Positions 8,381 through 17,398 of a stretch of DNA of 23,229 nt are shown piece after piece (position 1 is the first letter of the stretch; every line of letters starts with the position of its first letter). Origin of the DNA: VRUE01 sp036524775 (GTDB lineage Bacteria; Actinomycetota; Thermoleophilia; Solirubrobacterales; 70-9); NCBI GenBank assembly GCA_036524775.1, contig DATDBO010000025.1, forward strand, positions 1 to 23,229, written 5' to 3'. Made by a program: the position numbers and the translations under genes. Below the pieces are notes generated by a model. That model was not told where the DNA came from. It worked only from the letters and a program-made list of their open reading frames with translations, and searched no databases.

Positions 8381-11300
8381 TCACCGCTGCAGGGTCAGCG
8401 CCAGCCTCCTCGTGGCCGTCTCGCCAGCCACGTCAGTCGCCTTGCCGGCGATCGAAAGCCTCAGCTTGGACAAGCGCCGAAGCTCCTCACGCCCCTTCCG
8501 CGACAGGACCAGCATCACTCTCTTTTTGCCTGGCCCGGCGAAGCTGACGGTCTTCCTCTTGAAGATCGCGACGGATTTCGCCTGCATCTTCCGACGGGCA
8601 CCGTGCTCGAGCTTTGTGCTGCCGACCAAGGCCACCTTTGCCGTCTCGTTCACCTCTGCGATGACGACCAGCCCCCCGGTCCGAAGCAGCTCGCGCTGCG
8701 ACTTCCTCTCGACGCCGAGGGAGAGATCGATCTTCAGGGGCGGCTCTTCCGGGTCGCCCGGCGGATCTTTGGGCTTGTCGGGAGGCTCGACCGGCGGCAC
8801 AACCGTGTAGCTGATCGATGCGTCACCCCACAGCCCGTCTTTGGAGAGCGCAGTCACCGTGTAGGTGTGGAGGCCGATCGTCGCGGTGTCCAGCCGGCCG
8901 GCCCCGCCGGTTTTGGTCTTGGCGGTGGTCGAGTCGTCGCAGGAGGAGAGGCCGGTCCCGCCCGCCCCCTCGCTGCACGCAAAGGCCGTCGGGACCACCT
9001 GGCCGAGTGCAAAGATCCTGCCACCGGGCGGCGCGGAAATCAAGGCCGAGGGAGGCGCCGCAACCGTCAGGGCCACCTGGGCGGTCGCATAGTTGCCCGA
9101 CGGGTCGCCAGCCCGATAGGCGAAGGAGTCGCCGCCGAAGTAACCGGACGCGGGGATGTAGGTGAACGACCCGTCGTCCTGCAGCGTGAGGAGGCCATGG
9201 GCCGGGGGCGTCTCCACGCTTGCCGTGAGCGGGACGCCGCTGGGACCGGAGGCGGTCGAAAGCACGCCTGAGCCGGCAGGCACGATGAGCTCATGATCCG
9301 GTTCCGTCGTGTAGCTGCGTTTACCTGCGGAGATCGGATCCGCGTAGGCGATCGACACCCGCCCGGAACCACGGCGTATACCGCTGGTGAACGCGGCGGA
9401 GAGCCCGGGCGCGGCGAAGCTCGAGCCCCCGCCGCCGCCTCCCGATCCTGCGGTGCTGCCGCATTCGTCTCGAGCGCCACCGCCACCCTGACCACCGCCG
9501 ACGTAGCCGCCACCACCCCCGCCGCCGGCCCCAGAGGCGCCTCCACCGCCGACGAATTCATCGCCGGCGACTCCCGGAGCGCCGGCGGAAGCGTTTCCCG
9601 GGCAAGTGCTCGTACCGGTTACTTGGCCCGCGGCGCCGCCTGCGCCGTTGCTGCCACCTGACGCCCCACCGTCTCCCCCATCGAGCGTCGCTCCCTGCGC
9701 ATCCGTCGCGCCGCCGGGGGATCCGACAGTGCCCAGTTGCCCCCCACGCCCACCGCTTCCCCCGCCTGGCTCTGCCGCGGTGACCGAGTTGAATCCCTCC
9801 AAGCCGTCACCCCCGCCCCCGCCGGCAAGCAGCATCAGCGTCGAGTCGAGCTCCACAGAGCTGAAGCCGCCCCCGCCGCCCCCGAGCGTGCCATCCCCGC
9901 CGCCGTTGAAGCCCCCCGCGCCTCCCTCGGCGTAAGGCTTGCCCGCGCCACCGACGTTCACGGTTGCCTCCTCTCCCGTGGTCAGCGATCCGAGCGTCGC
10001 AACGCCCCGGGCTCCCCGCCCAGAGACTTTTTGGACATTGTCACTGCCACCACGGGCGCCTTCGACGGTGAACTCGGCCTCCCCAACTCCCGGCGGCACG
10101 GTCCACGTCGCTGCCGTACCCGAATGCCTGAACGTGACCGTGCAAACACCGCCCCCGCAGGCGGGCCCCGAGAGGGCGGGGACCGTCGTCGTCACCGGCT
10201 CGGACGCAGCGCTCTGGTTTCCGGCCACGTCGACTGCATAGACGACGTAGGTGTGATCGCCGGCGGAGGAGAAGGAATCGAGGAAGCCGGTCGCCGCTGA
10301 ACTTTCGATTCGAGCTCCGTCACGGAAGACGAGGTAGCGTTCGACGCCGAAGTTGTCGGTGCTCGCGTCCCACGCCAGCTGCACTCCGTCAAATACGCCG
10401 GTTGCAATGAGGTCGGTCGGCGCGGTGGGCGGCTCTTCATCCGGTTCGACGGTGACCGGGACCGGCTCGGATGCGACGCTCCGGTTCCCCGTCACGTCCT
10501 CCGCGTAGACGACGTACTCGTAGTCGCCGACGGGAACAGGAGAATCGAGGAAGTTGGCGCTCGCAGAGGCGCCCACTTCGACGCCGTCGCGGAAGACGAC
10601 ATAGCGGCTGACGCCGAAGTCGTCGGTGCTTGGGGTCCAAGCCAGCTGTACCTCCTCGAACCCCGCGGTTGCCGTGAGGTCGGTCGGGGCGGTGGGCGGC
10701 TCTTCGTCGAGCTCGACCGAAACCGTCGCGCTTCCTCCACCCGCCGCCAGGGTTTTGATCGCTACCGGGCCCGCGTCGAAGGTCCGCCCCACGCCGAGCG
10801 GCGCGTCCTGGAACGTGAAGGTTGCCGGGTTGGCGTCGAGCAGCAGCGTCTCCGGCGAGGAATTCGCCGCCGTCGCCCTGATCGAGACGCCGGTCGTTGA
10901 GGCGTCGGTGACGTTCTCGAAAACGCCGCCGCTCTCCCTCACCTCGAGGTAGTACCAAGAGGTAACGCTGCCGTTGAGGGCTCTCGTCCGTGGGATGCGC
11001 AGCACCGTCGGCTCGGCGGTTGGCTGGAGCGCGGAGCGCATCGAATAGGCGCCCGAGGCATCGACCGTCTCGACGTTTCCCGGGGCGAGGATGCCGAGCT
11101 TGGCGAGGTTCCAGCCGTTGTTGTGCCTCGGGGCGATGTTCCCCATCGCGTCGAACGGGTCTCCGTACTCGCTGATCGTGCAGCTATCGCTTATCTGGAC
11201 CCTGACTCCCCCCGAGGTGCACGTCCAGCTGCCCGCATGCAGGAGACCAAGGTTGTGGCCCAGCTCATGGGTGATCGTCTGGACCCCAAGGTTTCCGTTG

Positions 11301-12016
11301 ATCATCGCCCAGTTGTTCATCGCCGCGCCGGCCCAAAAGCAGCTGCTCTGGTGCGGAAACATGTAGATGATGTGCTGATAGCCCGTGAGGTCGATCCCGG
11401 CGCCGGCCGCGGCCTCATCGGCCTCGGCCTTCCAAGTGTTGTAGGGACAACTGGCCGTCGGGGTTTCGAGATTGAGCCAGCCGAACACGTCACCATCCTC
11501 TTCCAGCTTCCCGGTCAGAGAGATCCCGCCGTAGGACTCCTCCTCATAGAAGGCGTTGACGGAGTTGGCTGCGGTGAAGATCTTCGAATGCGTCGACGCA
11601 GGGGACCACGGTTCATCGGGGCCGCCGGGGAACGTGACCAAGAGCACCGCGACCTTGCGCGGCCCTGCGGCCAAGGCGCTCGTTCCGGCATCTCCGGGCA
11701 CGGCCTCGACCGAGCCCACGAAGCGACCGTCCCGCATGCTTCCCGTGACCACGACCCGGTCTCCTGGCTCCGCCGCGAGCTCGGTCGGCACCACCTCAGT
11801 CTCCCCCTTCCCAGACCTCAGGCTGTACCGGGTGTTCGACTCGCCGGTACGGAAGTTGTCGGTCACGATCGCCTGCAGGGTCCCCGAGCGAGCGATGGTC
11901 GCCTGTGCGGGCGAGCAGAGGCCGAGAACGGCAGCGCATATGGCGCACAGCGCTGCCACCTGCCGTTTGGCGGAGCTCCAGGGCTGGAGCAGCTGCTTGT
12001 TCTCCCTATGTCCCAC
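8381..12016 (-). CDS. Secreted multidomain metzincin-type metalloprotease
   Basis: This is a predicted exported zinc protease of 1211 aa. A signal peptide covers about residues 20-39 (AALCAICAAVLGLCSPAQA). The catalytic domain (about 118-435) has HELGHNLGLLH at 250-260, the HExxHxxGxxH zinc motif of metzincins, with a Met-turn candidate in DAMGN (Met291); it looks closest to the gametolysin (M11) group. Two fibronectin-III-like repeats follow (about 438-523 and 528-612), then a Gly-rich domain (about 620-890) with a TWTVPPGVGEAEFTVEGARG lead-in and long Gly runs. After this come a Big_9/cadherin-like domain (about 903-986), an Ig-like stretch, a Pro-rich linker (1074-1094) and a C-terminal basic beta domain. 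GTG 12016 gives the signal peptide directly. Substrate and surface attachment are unknown; no LPXTG motif is present. Confidence 0.92.
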   Translation of the reverse strand: MGHRENKQLLQPWSSAKRQVAALCAICAAVLGLCSPAQATIARSGTLQAIVTDNFRTGESNTRYSLRSGKGETEVVPTELAAEPGDRVVVTGSMRDGRFVGSVEAVPGDAGTSALAAGPRKVAVLLVTFPGGPDEPWSPASTHSKIFTAANSVNAFYEEESYGGISLTGKLEEDGDVFGWLNLETPTASCPYNTWKAEADEAAAGAGIDLTGYQHIIYMFPHQSSCFWAGAAMNNWAMINGNLGVQTITHELGHNLGLLHAGSWTCTSGGVRVQISDSCTISEYGDPFDAMGNIAPRHNNGWNLAKLGILAPGNVETVDASGAYSMRSALQPTAEPTVLRIPRTRALNGSVTSWYYLEVRESGGVFENVTDASTTGVSIRATAANSSPETLLLDANPATFTFQDAPLGVGRTFDAGPVAIKTLAAGGGSATVSVELDEEPPTAPTDLTATAGFEEVQLAWTPSTDDFGVSRYVVFRDGVEVGASASANFLDSPVPVGDYEYVVYAEDVTGNRSVASEPVPVTVEPDEEPPTAPTDLIATGVFDGVQLAWDASTDNFGVERYLVFRDGARIESSAATGFLDSFSSAGDHTYVVYAVDVAGNQSAASEPVTTTVPALSGPACGGGVCTVTFRHSGTAATWTVPPGVGEAEFTVEGARGGSDNVQKVSGRGARGVATLGSLTTGEEATVNVGGAGKPYAEGGAGGFNGGGDGTLGGGGGGFSSVELDSTLMLLAGGGGGDGLEGFNSVTAAEPGGGSGGRGGQLGTVGSPGGATDAQGATLDGGDGGASGGSNGAGGAAGQVTGTSTCPGNASAGAPGVAGDEFVGGGGASGAGGGGGGGYVGGGQGGGGARDECGSTAGSGGGGGGSSFAAPGLSAAFTSGIRRGSGRVSIAYADPISAGKRSYTTEPDHELIVPAGSGVLSTASGPSGVPLTASVETPPAHGLLTLQDDGSFTYIPASGYFGGDSFAYRAGDPSGNYATAQVALTVAAPPSALISAPPGGRIFALGQVVPTAFACSEGAGGTGLSSCDDSTTAKTKTGGAGRLDTATIGLHTYTVTALSKDGLWGDASISYTVVPPVEPPDKPKDPPGDPEEPPLKIDLSLGVERKSQRELLRTGGLVVIAEVNETAKVALVGSTKLEHGARRKMQAKSVAIFKRKTVSFAGPGKKRVMLVLSRKGREELRRLSKLRLSIAGKATDVAGETATRRLALTLQR

Positions 12017-12023
12017 TTTCCCG

Positions 12024-12048
12024 ACAACCTATAAACGCTTAGGTTTGT
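12024..12048. promoter_or_regulatory. Inverted repeat in the polA-metalloprotease gap
   Basis: ACAACCTA (12024-12031) is complementary to TAGGTTTGT (12040-12048) with one bulged base and an 8-nt AT-richer loop. It lies 8-32 nt upstream of the metalloprotease GTG, in unusually AT-rich sequence for this window. It could be an operator for the protease gene or a weak terminator after polA. Confidence 0.4.
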
Positions 12049-12059
12049 AGCCCAGCATT

Positions 12060-12074
12060 GTAGGGACCCCCTAC
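12060..12074. repeat. Short palindrome at the polA stop codon
   Basis: GTAGGG-ACC-CCCTAC is a perfect 6-bp inverted repeat with a 3-nt loop. It includes the polA stop codon (12071-12073). Its sequence recalls the G-rich palindromes at 1612, 5331 and 20631. It could be a small terminator hairpin, but has no T-tract. Confidence 0.45.
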
Positions 12075-14701
12075 TTCGCCTCCAGCCAGTCCGCGCCGAC
12101 GCCGACGTCGACCTCGAGTGCCGGGTCGAGCTCGTAGGCGCCGCACATCTCGCGCCTGACCAGGTCGGTCGCTTCTTCCATCTCCCCCGGCGGGCCCTCG
12201 AAGAGCAGCTCGTCGTGGATCTGCAGGACGAGGCGCGTCTTCGCCTCCGATGCGCCGAGGGCGCTCTGGCAACGCACCATCGCGACCTTGATGATGTCGG
12301 CTGCCGTGCCTTGGATCACGGTGTTGACGGCCAGCCTCTCCCCCAGCCGCCGCGTGTTGGGGTTGCCCGAGCGCAGCTCGGGGATCGGGCGGCGGCGGCC
12401 CATCAGCGTGCGCACGTAGCCCTCCTCCTGGGCGCGCTCGACGACCTCCTGCCGGAAGGCGCGCACGGCCGGGAAGCGCTCCAGGTAGCGGGCGACGAAC
12501 TCCTCGCCCTCCTTGCGCGGGATGTTGAGCCGGTCGGCGAGGCCGAACCCGGTCAGGCCGTAGACGATGCCGAAGTTGACCATCTTCGCCTTCGAGCGCT
12601 GGCCGACGTCGACCTCGTCGCGGTCGATCTCGAAGACCTCGGCCGCGGTCGCCGCGTGGACGTCTTCGCCGGCGCGGAAGATCTCTTTGAGCACCTCCTC
12701 CTCGGCGACGTGGGCGAGCACCCGCAGCTCGACCTGGCTGTAGTCGGCGGAGAGCAGGCGGGCGCCGTGCTCGGCGACGAAGCAGGCCCGCACAGGGCGG
12801 CCGATCTCGGTGCGGATCGGGATGTTCTGCAGGTTGGGGTTGGTGCTGGAGAGGCGGCCGGTGGTGGTCGAGGCCTGGTTGAAGGTCGTGTGGACGCGGC
12901 CGGTGTCGGGGGCGATCAGGTCGGGCAGCGAGTCGAGATAGGTGTTCTTCAGCTTGGTCAGCTCGCGCCAGCTCTCGATCTTCTCGACGATCGGGTGCTC
13001 GTCGCGGATCTGGGCGAGCACGCGGGCGTCGGTCGAGAAGCCCGTCTTCCCCCGCCGCTTCTTGGTCAGGCCGAGCTTCTCGAAGAGGACGCGGCCGACC
13101 TGCTGGGGCGAGCCGATCGTGAACTCCTCCTCGGCCAGCTCGAAGATCTCCTTCTCCAGGCCGGCGATCCGCTCGGCGAAGCCGGCGCCGACCTCGGCGA
13201 GGCGCTCGGCGTCGAGCTTCAGGCCCTCGCGTTCCATCGCCGCCAGCACGTGGACCAAGGGCAGCTCGACCTCGTGCAGCAACGACTCGAGCTCGTACTG
13301 CTCGAGGCGAGGGCGTTGCGTTTCGGCGAGCGCGGCGACCAGGCGCGCCTCCTCGGCCGGGTCGAGCCCCGCCTCGACCTCCTCGCCGAGAGCCAGCTGG
13401 CCGTCGTCCTCCTCGGCCTCGCTCGCCGCCGCGACCTCCTCGGCGAGGCCGATGCCGGCGTCGGCCGCCAGCTCGGTCAGCTCGTAGGTGCGCCGCTGCG
13501 GCTCGAGCAGGTAGGCGGCGAGCAGGGTGTCGTGATCGAGGGTCAGCTCGACCCCCTCGCGAGCCGCGGCGGCGAGCAATCCGCGGCGACCGCCGCCGAG
13601 CGACTTGGCGTCGTGGGCCGCGAGCGGCTTGCCGGCGAGGGCGACGGCGAGCTCGTCGAGTGTCGCGGATCCGGTCAGGGTCCGCTCCGCCTGCGCCGCC
13701 GCCCAGCGCTCGCCCGCTATCGCCACCGCCGCGGCGCCGTCGCCGAGGTCGGCGGGCGCCCCCTCCTCCGCCTCGACCGCCAGCTCCTTCTCGACGCTGC
13801 GGCCGGGCACAGCCTCGCCGTCGGGCAGCGCTTCTTCGAGACGCTCCAGCACAGCGCGCAGCTCGAACTCGCGCATGAACTCGCGCAGGGCGCCGCGGTC
13901 GGGCTCGGAGGACATCGCGGCGCCCAGGTCGACGCCGGTGTCGATGTCGTACTGCAGCGTCGCCAGCTGCTTCGACATGCGCGCGTCGTCGGCGTGCTCG
14001 ACCAGGTTCTGCTTGCGTTTGGCGCCGGAGACCTCCTCGACGCTTTCCAGCACCCCGTCGAGCGAGCCGAACTGCTGCAGCAGCTGCGTCGCGGTTTTCT
14101 CGCCGATCCCGGGGACGCCCGGGATGTTGTCCGAGGTGTCGCCGCGCAGGCCCATCAGGTCGGTGATCAGCTCGGGCGGCACGCCGTAGCGCTCCTCGAC
14201 CGCCACCTCGTCGTAGATCTTCGTCTCGGTGATCCCGCGCGAGGTGCTCATCACCCGCACGCCCGGGCCTACCAGCTGGTAGGCGTCGCGGTCGCCGGTG
14301 ACGACCATCACGTCGATCCCCTGCTCGTGCGCCTGCTTGGCCAGCGAGGCGATCACGTCGTCGGCCTCGTAGCCCTCGACCTTGACGTTGGGGTAGCCGA
14401 ACGCTTCGACCAGCGGCATCAGGTTGGGCCACTGCTCGCGCAGCAGGTCCGGGCGGGGTTTGCGCTGCGCCTTGTAGAGGTCGTAGGTGACCTCGCGCCC
14501 CGACATGCCGGCGTCCCAGGCGACGACGACGCCCGCCGGGTGGTGCTCGTCGATGATCTTGACCAGCATCGAGGCCAGCCCGTAGATCGCGTTGGTGGGC
14601 CGCCCGTCGCTGGTCCCGATCGACTCCGGCAGCGCAAAGAACGCGCGGTAGGCAAGCGAGTTGCCGTCGATCAGGAAGAGCTCGGGGGTCTCCACGGCCA
14701 C
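12071..14701 (-). CDS. polA: DNA polymerase I, proofreading domain degenerate
   Basis: This family A polymerase is used in Okazaki fragment processing and repair synthesis. The 5'-nuclease domain (about 1-290) has its acidic set: Asp12, Asp63, EADD 112-115, TGDRDAYQL with Asp137/Asp139, GDTSDNIPG 187-195 and the helix-hairpin-helix GIGEKTA. The polymerase domain has motif A DYSQVELR (Asp653), motif B with Lys706, Phe710 and Tyr714, and motif C HDE 829-831. The middle region (about 300-480) aligns in position with the 3'-5' exonuclease but lacks the DxE motif and the Tyr-x3-Asp motif, and is rich in Ala/Glu; proofreading is presumably absent, as in other actinobacterial and Taq enzymes. The start is GTG 14701 (876 aa). 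It is separated from cotH-like by 31 nt on the same strand. Confidence 0.98.
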   Translation of the reverse strand: MAVETPELFLIDGNSLAYRAFFALPESIGTSDGRPTNAIYGLASMLVKIIDEHHPAGVVVAWDAGMSGREVTYDLYKAQRKPRPDLLREQWPNLMPLVEAFGYPNVKVEGYEADDVIASLAKQAHEQGIDVMVVTGDRDAYQLVGPGVRVMSTSRGITETKIYDEVAVEERYGVPPELITDLMGLRGDTSDNIPGVPGIGEKTATQLLQQFGSLDGVLESVEEVSGAKRKQNLVEHADDARMSKQLATLQYDIDTGVDLGAAMSSEPDRGALREFMREFELRAVLERLEEALPDGEAVPGRSVEKELAVEAEEGAPADLGDGAAAVAIAGERWAAAQAERTLTGSATLDELAVALAGKPLAAHDAKSLGGGRRGLLAAAAREGVELTLDHDTLLAAYLLEPQRRTYELTELAADAGIGLAEEVAAASEAEEDDGQLALGEEVEAGLDPAEEARLVAALAETQRPRLEQYELESLLHEVELPLVHVLAAMEREGLKLDAERLAEVGAGFAERIAGLEKEIFELAEEEFTIGSPQQVGRVLFEKLGLTKKRRGKTGFSTDARVLAQIRDEHPIVEKIESWRELTKLKNTYLDSLPDLIAPDTGRVHTTFNQASTTTGRLSSTNPNLQNIPIRTEIGRPVRACFVAEHGARLLSADYSQVELRVLAHVAEEEVLKEIFRAGEDVHAATAAEVFEIDRDEVDVGQRSKAKMVNFGIVYGLTGFGLADRLNIPRKEGEEFVARYLERFPAVRAFRQEVVERAQEEGYVRTLMGRRRPIPELRSGNPNTRRLGERLAVNTVIQGTAADIIKVAMVRCQSALGASEAKTRLVLQIHDELLFEGPPGEMEEATDLVRREMCGAYELDPALEVDVGVGADWLEAK

Positions 14702-14732
14702 CCCGGCACTTTATGCCGCGACGTGGCGGCGC

Positions 14733-16466
14733 TCAGTCGCGCGGGGTGCGCGGTACGACGCGGCTGCGGTCGATCGTCGCGGCAGGCGAGCCGTCGGCGG
14801 GCTCGAACTCGATCGCGAGGTGGACCCGCAGCCGGCGGACCTGCAGGCGTGCGCGCGCCGCGTCGGTGAGACGGCAGCGCATCGTCAGCTCGCCGGGTCT
14901 CGGCACCCGGCGATCGGCTTCGCAAACGCGTCGGGTGCCCCGCCGCGTCACGATCGTCCCGACCATGCTCGCCTTCCCCGCGCGCCCGGCGAGCATCACG
15001 GCCGCGATCACGGCGGGGGGCTCGACTCGCAGCCTGCGCAAGCTCAGCGGGGCGTCGATCTCGCCCACTGACACGGCCGGCACCTTTGCCACCGCTGCGG
15101 GCTCACCGGGATTCGCCCGCGGCGGCCTCGCTTCGAACCCGACGTCGGGCACGGCGCAGGACGCGGCGGAGCCCGTCGGGACGATCTCCTCCTCTTCGCC
15201 GGACTCGGCTTCGAGCCACGCGGTCAGCTCCCCCGGTCGCTCCTCGAGCATCTCGCGGGTGTCGGCGATGCCTTCTTCGATCCCGACGGTGTCGTATTCC
15301 CGGTAGGGGGCGACTTCCATCGCCCGCCAAGGCTCGAGCCGGTCGAGCAAGCAGGTCGCCAGGGGGTCGAGCTCCAATCCGGCGATCGTCCCGCCGACCG
15401 AGCGCAGCGCATCCATGTAGAGCGCCCTGCAGGCGGAGTCTCCCATGCACTCGTCGAACATCAGGCCGGCGTCGCCGTCGAAGTCCAGGATCCCCTCCCA
15501 AGCCATGTCGGTCCCCCAGGGGAACATTTGGAAGGGGCCGGTCAAGCCGGCGCTGTAGAGGAAGAAGTTGTTCGGCAGCTGGGGGAAGTTGGTGCCGGCG
15601 TAGCCGTCCCACATGCCGATGTACTTCTCGACACCCCACATCCGCCGCATCTCGTCGAGATCGGCGATGCCTTCCATCCTCGTGTGAAAGGCGGGCGAAT
15701 CGGCGTTGACCGCGTCGATCAGCGCCTCGAGGTCTGCGAGGTTCTCGTCGTCGCCCTCGTCGACCTCGAACGCGCCGGCGCCACCGGGGGTCACGTCGGT
15801 GCCGTATGCGCCCTCGTACAGGTGCTGGGTGTCCTCGTCGAAGTCGCCGAACCAGCGGGCCAGGGCGACGTCGTCGAAGCCCTCGACGTTCATGTAGACG
15901 CCGTACGCGGTGCCGTTGACCCTGACGAAGGCGTAGCCGGTGCGGGGCGCAGGCACCTCCGCCGCCCGAAACGCCTCGTAGGCGAGCGTCTCGTGCAGCA
16001 TCGTCGGGTCCTGAACCATGTTGTTCAGCGTCATCCCCTTGAGGCCGAGGAATTTCTGGCCTTTGACGAACTCGTTGAACTTGACTTTGAAGGCGGCCTT
16101 GTCGTCGATCGGGCGGAACGAGCCTCCGACGTTGCCCTTGAGCCGAACGCCGACTTTGTCAACGCTTGGCAGAGGCTTCCACGGCCCGCCGGGAGTCCCG
16201 TCGGTGAACGAGAGCGTGAAGTCGCCCGGCACGTACTCCTCCGGCTCGTCTTTCAGCGCTTTCAGCGCAGCCTGCGAGAGGTCGAGGTCGATTTCGACGA
16301 GAGCGCCGGACGCGTACATCGGGGCGGCCGCGTCGGGCGGCGGCACAGCGGCGAGCGCTGTCGGCACCTGGCCGTTCGTCGCCTGAACGGTGACGAGCGC
16401 CAGTGCTACACACGCACCCACGGCGGCTGCAGGAATACGGCGGCATGTGATCCGGGCGCAGCGCAC
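14733..16466 (-). CDS. Secreted CotH-kinase family protein
   Basis: CotH proteins are atypical protein kinases, first known from Bacillus spore coats, that phosphorylate exported proteins. The 577-aa protein has a signal peptide (about 12-40, ending PTALA). The kinase-like domain covers about 55-370: VRLKGNVGGSFRP (107-119), KAAFKVKFNEFVKGQKFLGL with Lys127 as the likely ATP-binding lysine, LNNMVQDPTMLHETLAYEAF (147-166), GVYMNVEGFDD (189-199), and the metal-binding region FPWGTDMAWEG (315-325). An acidic linker near 430 leads to a C-terminal beta domain (about 470-570) resembling that of the metalloprotease. GTG 16466 is used; the ribosome site is weak. It lies 11 nt after the DUF559 gene, so the two may be cotranscribed. 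The substrate is unknown; spore-coat function is not implied. Confidence 0.9.
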   Translation of the reverse strand: MRCARITCRRIPAAAVGACVALALVTVQATNGQVPTALAAVPPPDAAAPMYASGALVEIDLDLSQAALKALKDEPEEYVPGDFTLSFTDGTPGGPWKPLPSVDKVGVRLKGNVGGSFRPIDDKAAFKVKFNEFVKGQKFLGLKGMTLNNMVQDPTMLHETLAYEAFRAAEVPAPRTGYAFVRVNGTAYGVYMNVEGFDDVALARWFGDFDEDTQHLYEGAYGTDVTPGGAGAFEVDEGDDENLADLEALIDAVNADSPAFHTRMEGIADLDEMRRMWGVEKYIGMWDGYAGTNFPQLPNNFFLYSAGLTGPFQMFPWGTDMAWEGILDFDGDAGLMFDECMGDSACRALYMDALRSVGGTIAGLELDPLATCLLDRLEPWRAMEVAPYREYDTVGIEEGIADTREMLEERPGELTAWLEAESGEEEEIVPTGSAASCAVPDVGFEARPPRANPGEPAAVAKVPAVSVGEIDAPLSLRRLRVEPPAVIAAVMLAGRAGKASMVGTIVTRRGTRRVCEADRRVPRPGELTMRCRLTDAARARLQVRRLRVHLAIEFEPADGSPAATIDRSRVVPRTPRD

Positions 16467-16477
16467 GGCGCGGAACG

Positions 16478-17398
16478 CTAGCGGGAGGCCGAGAGCAGCG
16501 CCTGCCTCAGCACCTCCGCAACTCTGTTCGCGCCCTCGGCGACCTGCCCTTCGGAAAGCCGGATCACCTCGAATCCGCGGGCACGTAAATCGAGGTCACG
16601 CGCGCGGTCGTCGACGAAGGCCTGCCGCCCACGGTGGTAGCGATATCCGTCGGTTTCGACGACCAGCATCCGATCGCGCCAGAGGAAATCGACCAGGTGC
16701 GGACCGATCCGGACGTTGACCTCGGGCGGCGGCAATCTGTGGCGGCGGCAGAGATCCAAGAAAGCGCCCTCAAGATCGCTGCGAGCCCCGTCGGACGTCT
16801 CGGCGTCACCGAGTGGCAGCCCGAGCACGTCCGCCTGTCGAATTGCACGGCGCAGCTCTCGCGACGAGACCAGACCTGCTCTACCGGGCTTCGAGACGAC
16901 TCGGCGAAGGTCCGCGATCGTCCGCGCCGGCGTCGTCACGGGAATGCCATCGCGAAGGGTGAGGTGGGCAGGTAGGAGCGAGTTGGACCGGTGCACTCGA
17001 ATCCCCCTGCGACCCCTCTTGCCTCCGGTTCCAGGGACCGAGATATCGATCGGACCGCTTCGAGCCCGCAACAGATTCCACAGCTCAGCGGCGCTGCGGT
17101 GGCTCAGCGCGGCTCCCCAGTGATCCAAGATCATCGTTTTCTCGTCGCCGCGGTCCCCTCTGGGTCCGCGCCCGCAAGCGAGAACCCCAGCCATCCATAA
17201 GACCTCGGCCGAAAGGGCGGCATGCCCCACCCCATATACACCTTGGTGAATCCGGTGCAGCCGGCCTGTCCGAGCACGGTGGACGATCCGGTGGCGCTCG
17301 AGCCCTGCGGCAATCAATTGACGAACCGACACGACCCCATGCTGCCGTGCGGCGATCTCAGCCACCTCGAGATCCGCCGTGGCGCCTTTGTGAGACAT
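16478..17398 (-). CDS. AbiEi-like N-terminal domain with DUF559 (Vsr-like) nuclease domain
   Basis: Residues about 10-60 (VAEIAARQHGVVSVRQLIAAGL...GRLHRIHQGVYGVG) match the winged-helix AbiEi-type antitoxin N-terminal domain. The middle section carries LSHRSAAELW, IDISVP and TTPARTIADL, typical of the same group. The C-terminal part (about 205-300) is a DUF559 domain of the very-short-patch-repair endonuclease fold, with HLVDFLWRDRMLVVETDGYRYH holding the acidic residues (Asp near 237, Glu and Asp near 248-250) and a downstream RxxDLDLRARGFEVIRLS. The protein is 306 aa. Fusions like this are frequent in actinobacteria but without proven function. No AbiEii nucleotidyltransferase toxin is adjacent, so a toxin-antitoxin pair is not supported. 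ATG 17398 lies in the loop of a perfect 14-bp inverted repeat. Confidence 0.88.
   Translation of the reverse strand: MSHKGATADLEVAEIAARQHGVVSVRQLIAAGLERHRIVHRARTGRLHRIHQGVYGVGHAALSAEVLWMAGVLACGRGPRGDRGDEKTMILDHWGAALSHRSAAELWNLLRARSGPIDISVPGTGGKRGRRGIRVHRSNSLLPAHLTLRDGIPVTTPARTIADLRRVVSKPGRAGLVSSRELRRAIRQADVLGLPLGDAETSDGARSDLEGAFLDLCRRHRLPPPEVNVRIGPHLVDFLWRDRMLVVETDGYRYHRGRQAFVDDRARDLDLRARGFEVIRLSEGQVAEGANRVAEVLRQALLSASR

Noticed and set aside
12215..14869. 884-codon open frame on the plus strand
   Set aside because: Antisense to polA, with low-complexity Leu/Gly/Arg/Ala/Asp composition and no domain.
14733..16466. Spore-coat function for the CotH-like protein
   Set aside because: CotH kinases occur widely outside spore formers and no sporulation gene is in the window.
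16478..17398. Complete AbiE-type toxin-antitoxin system
   Set aside because: No nucleotidyltransferase (AbiEii) gene is next to it; the neighbours are a CotH-like protein and a membrane methyltransferase.
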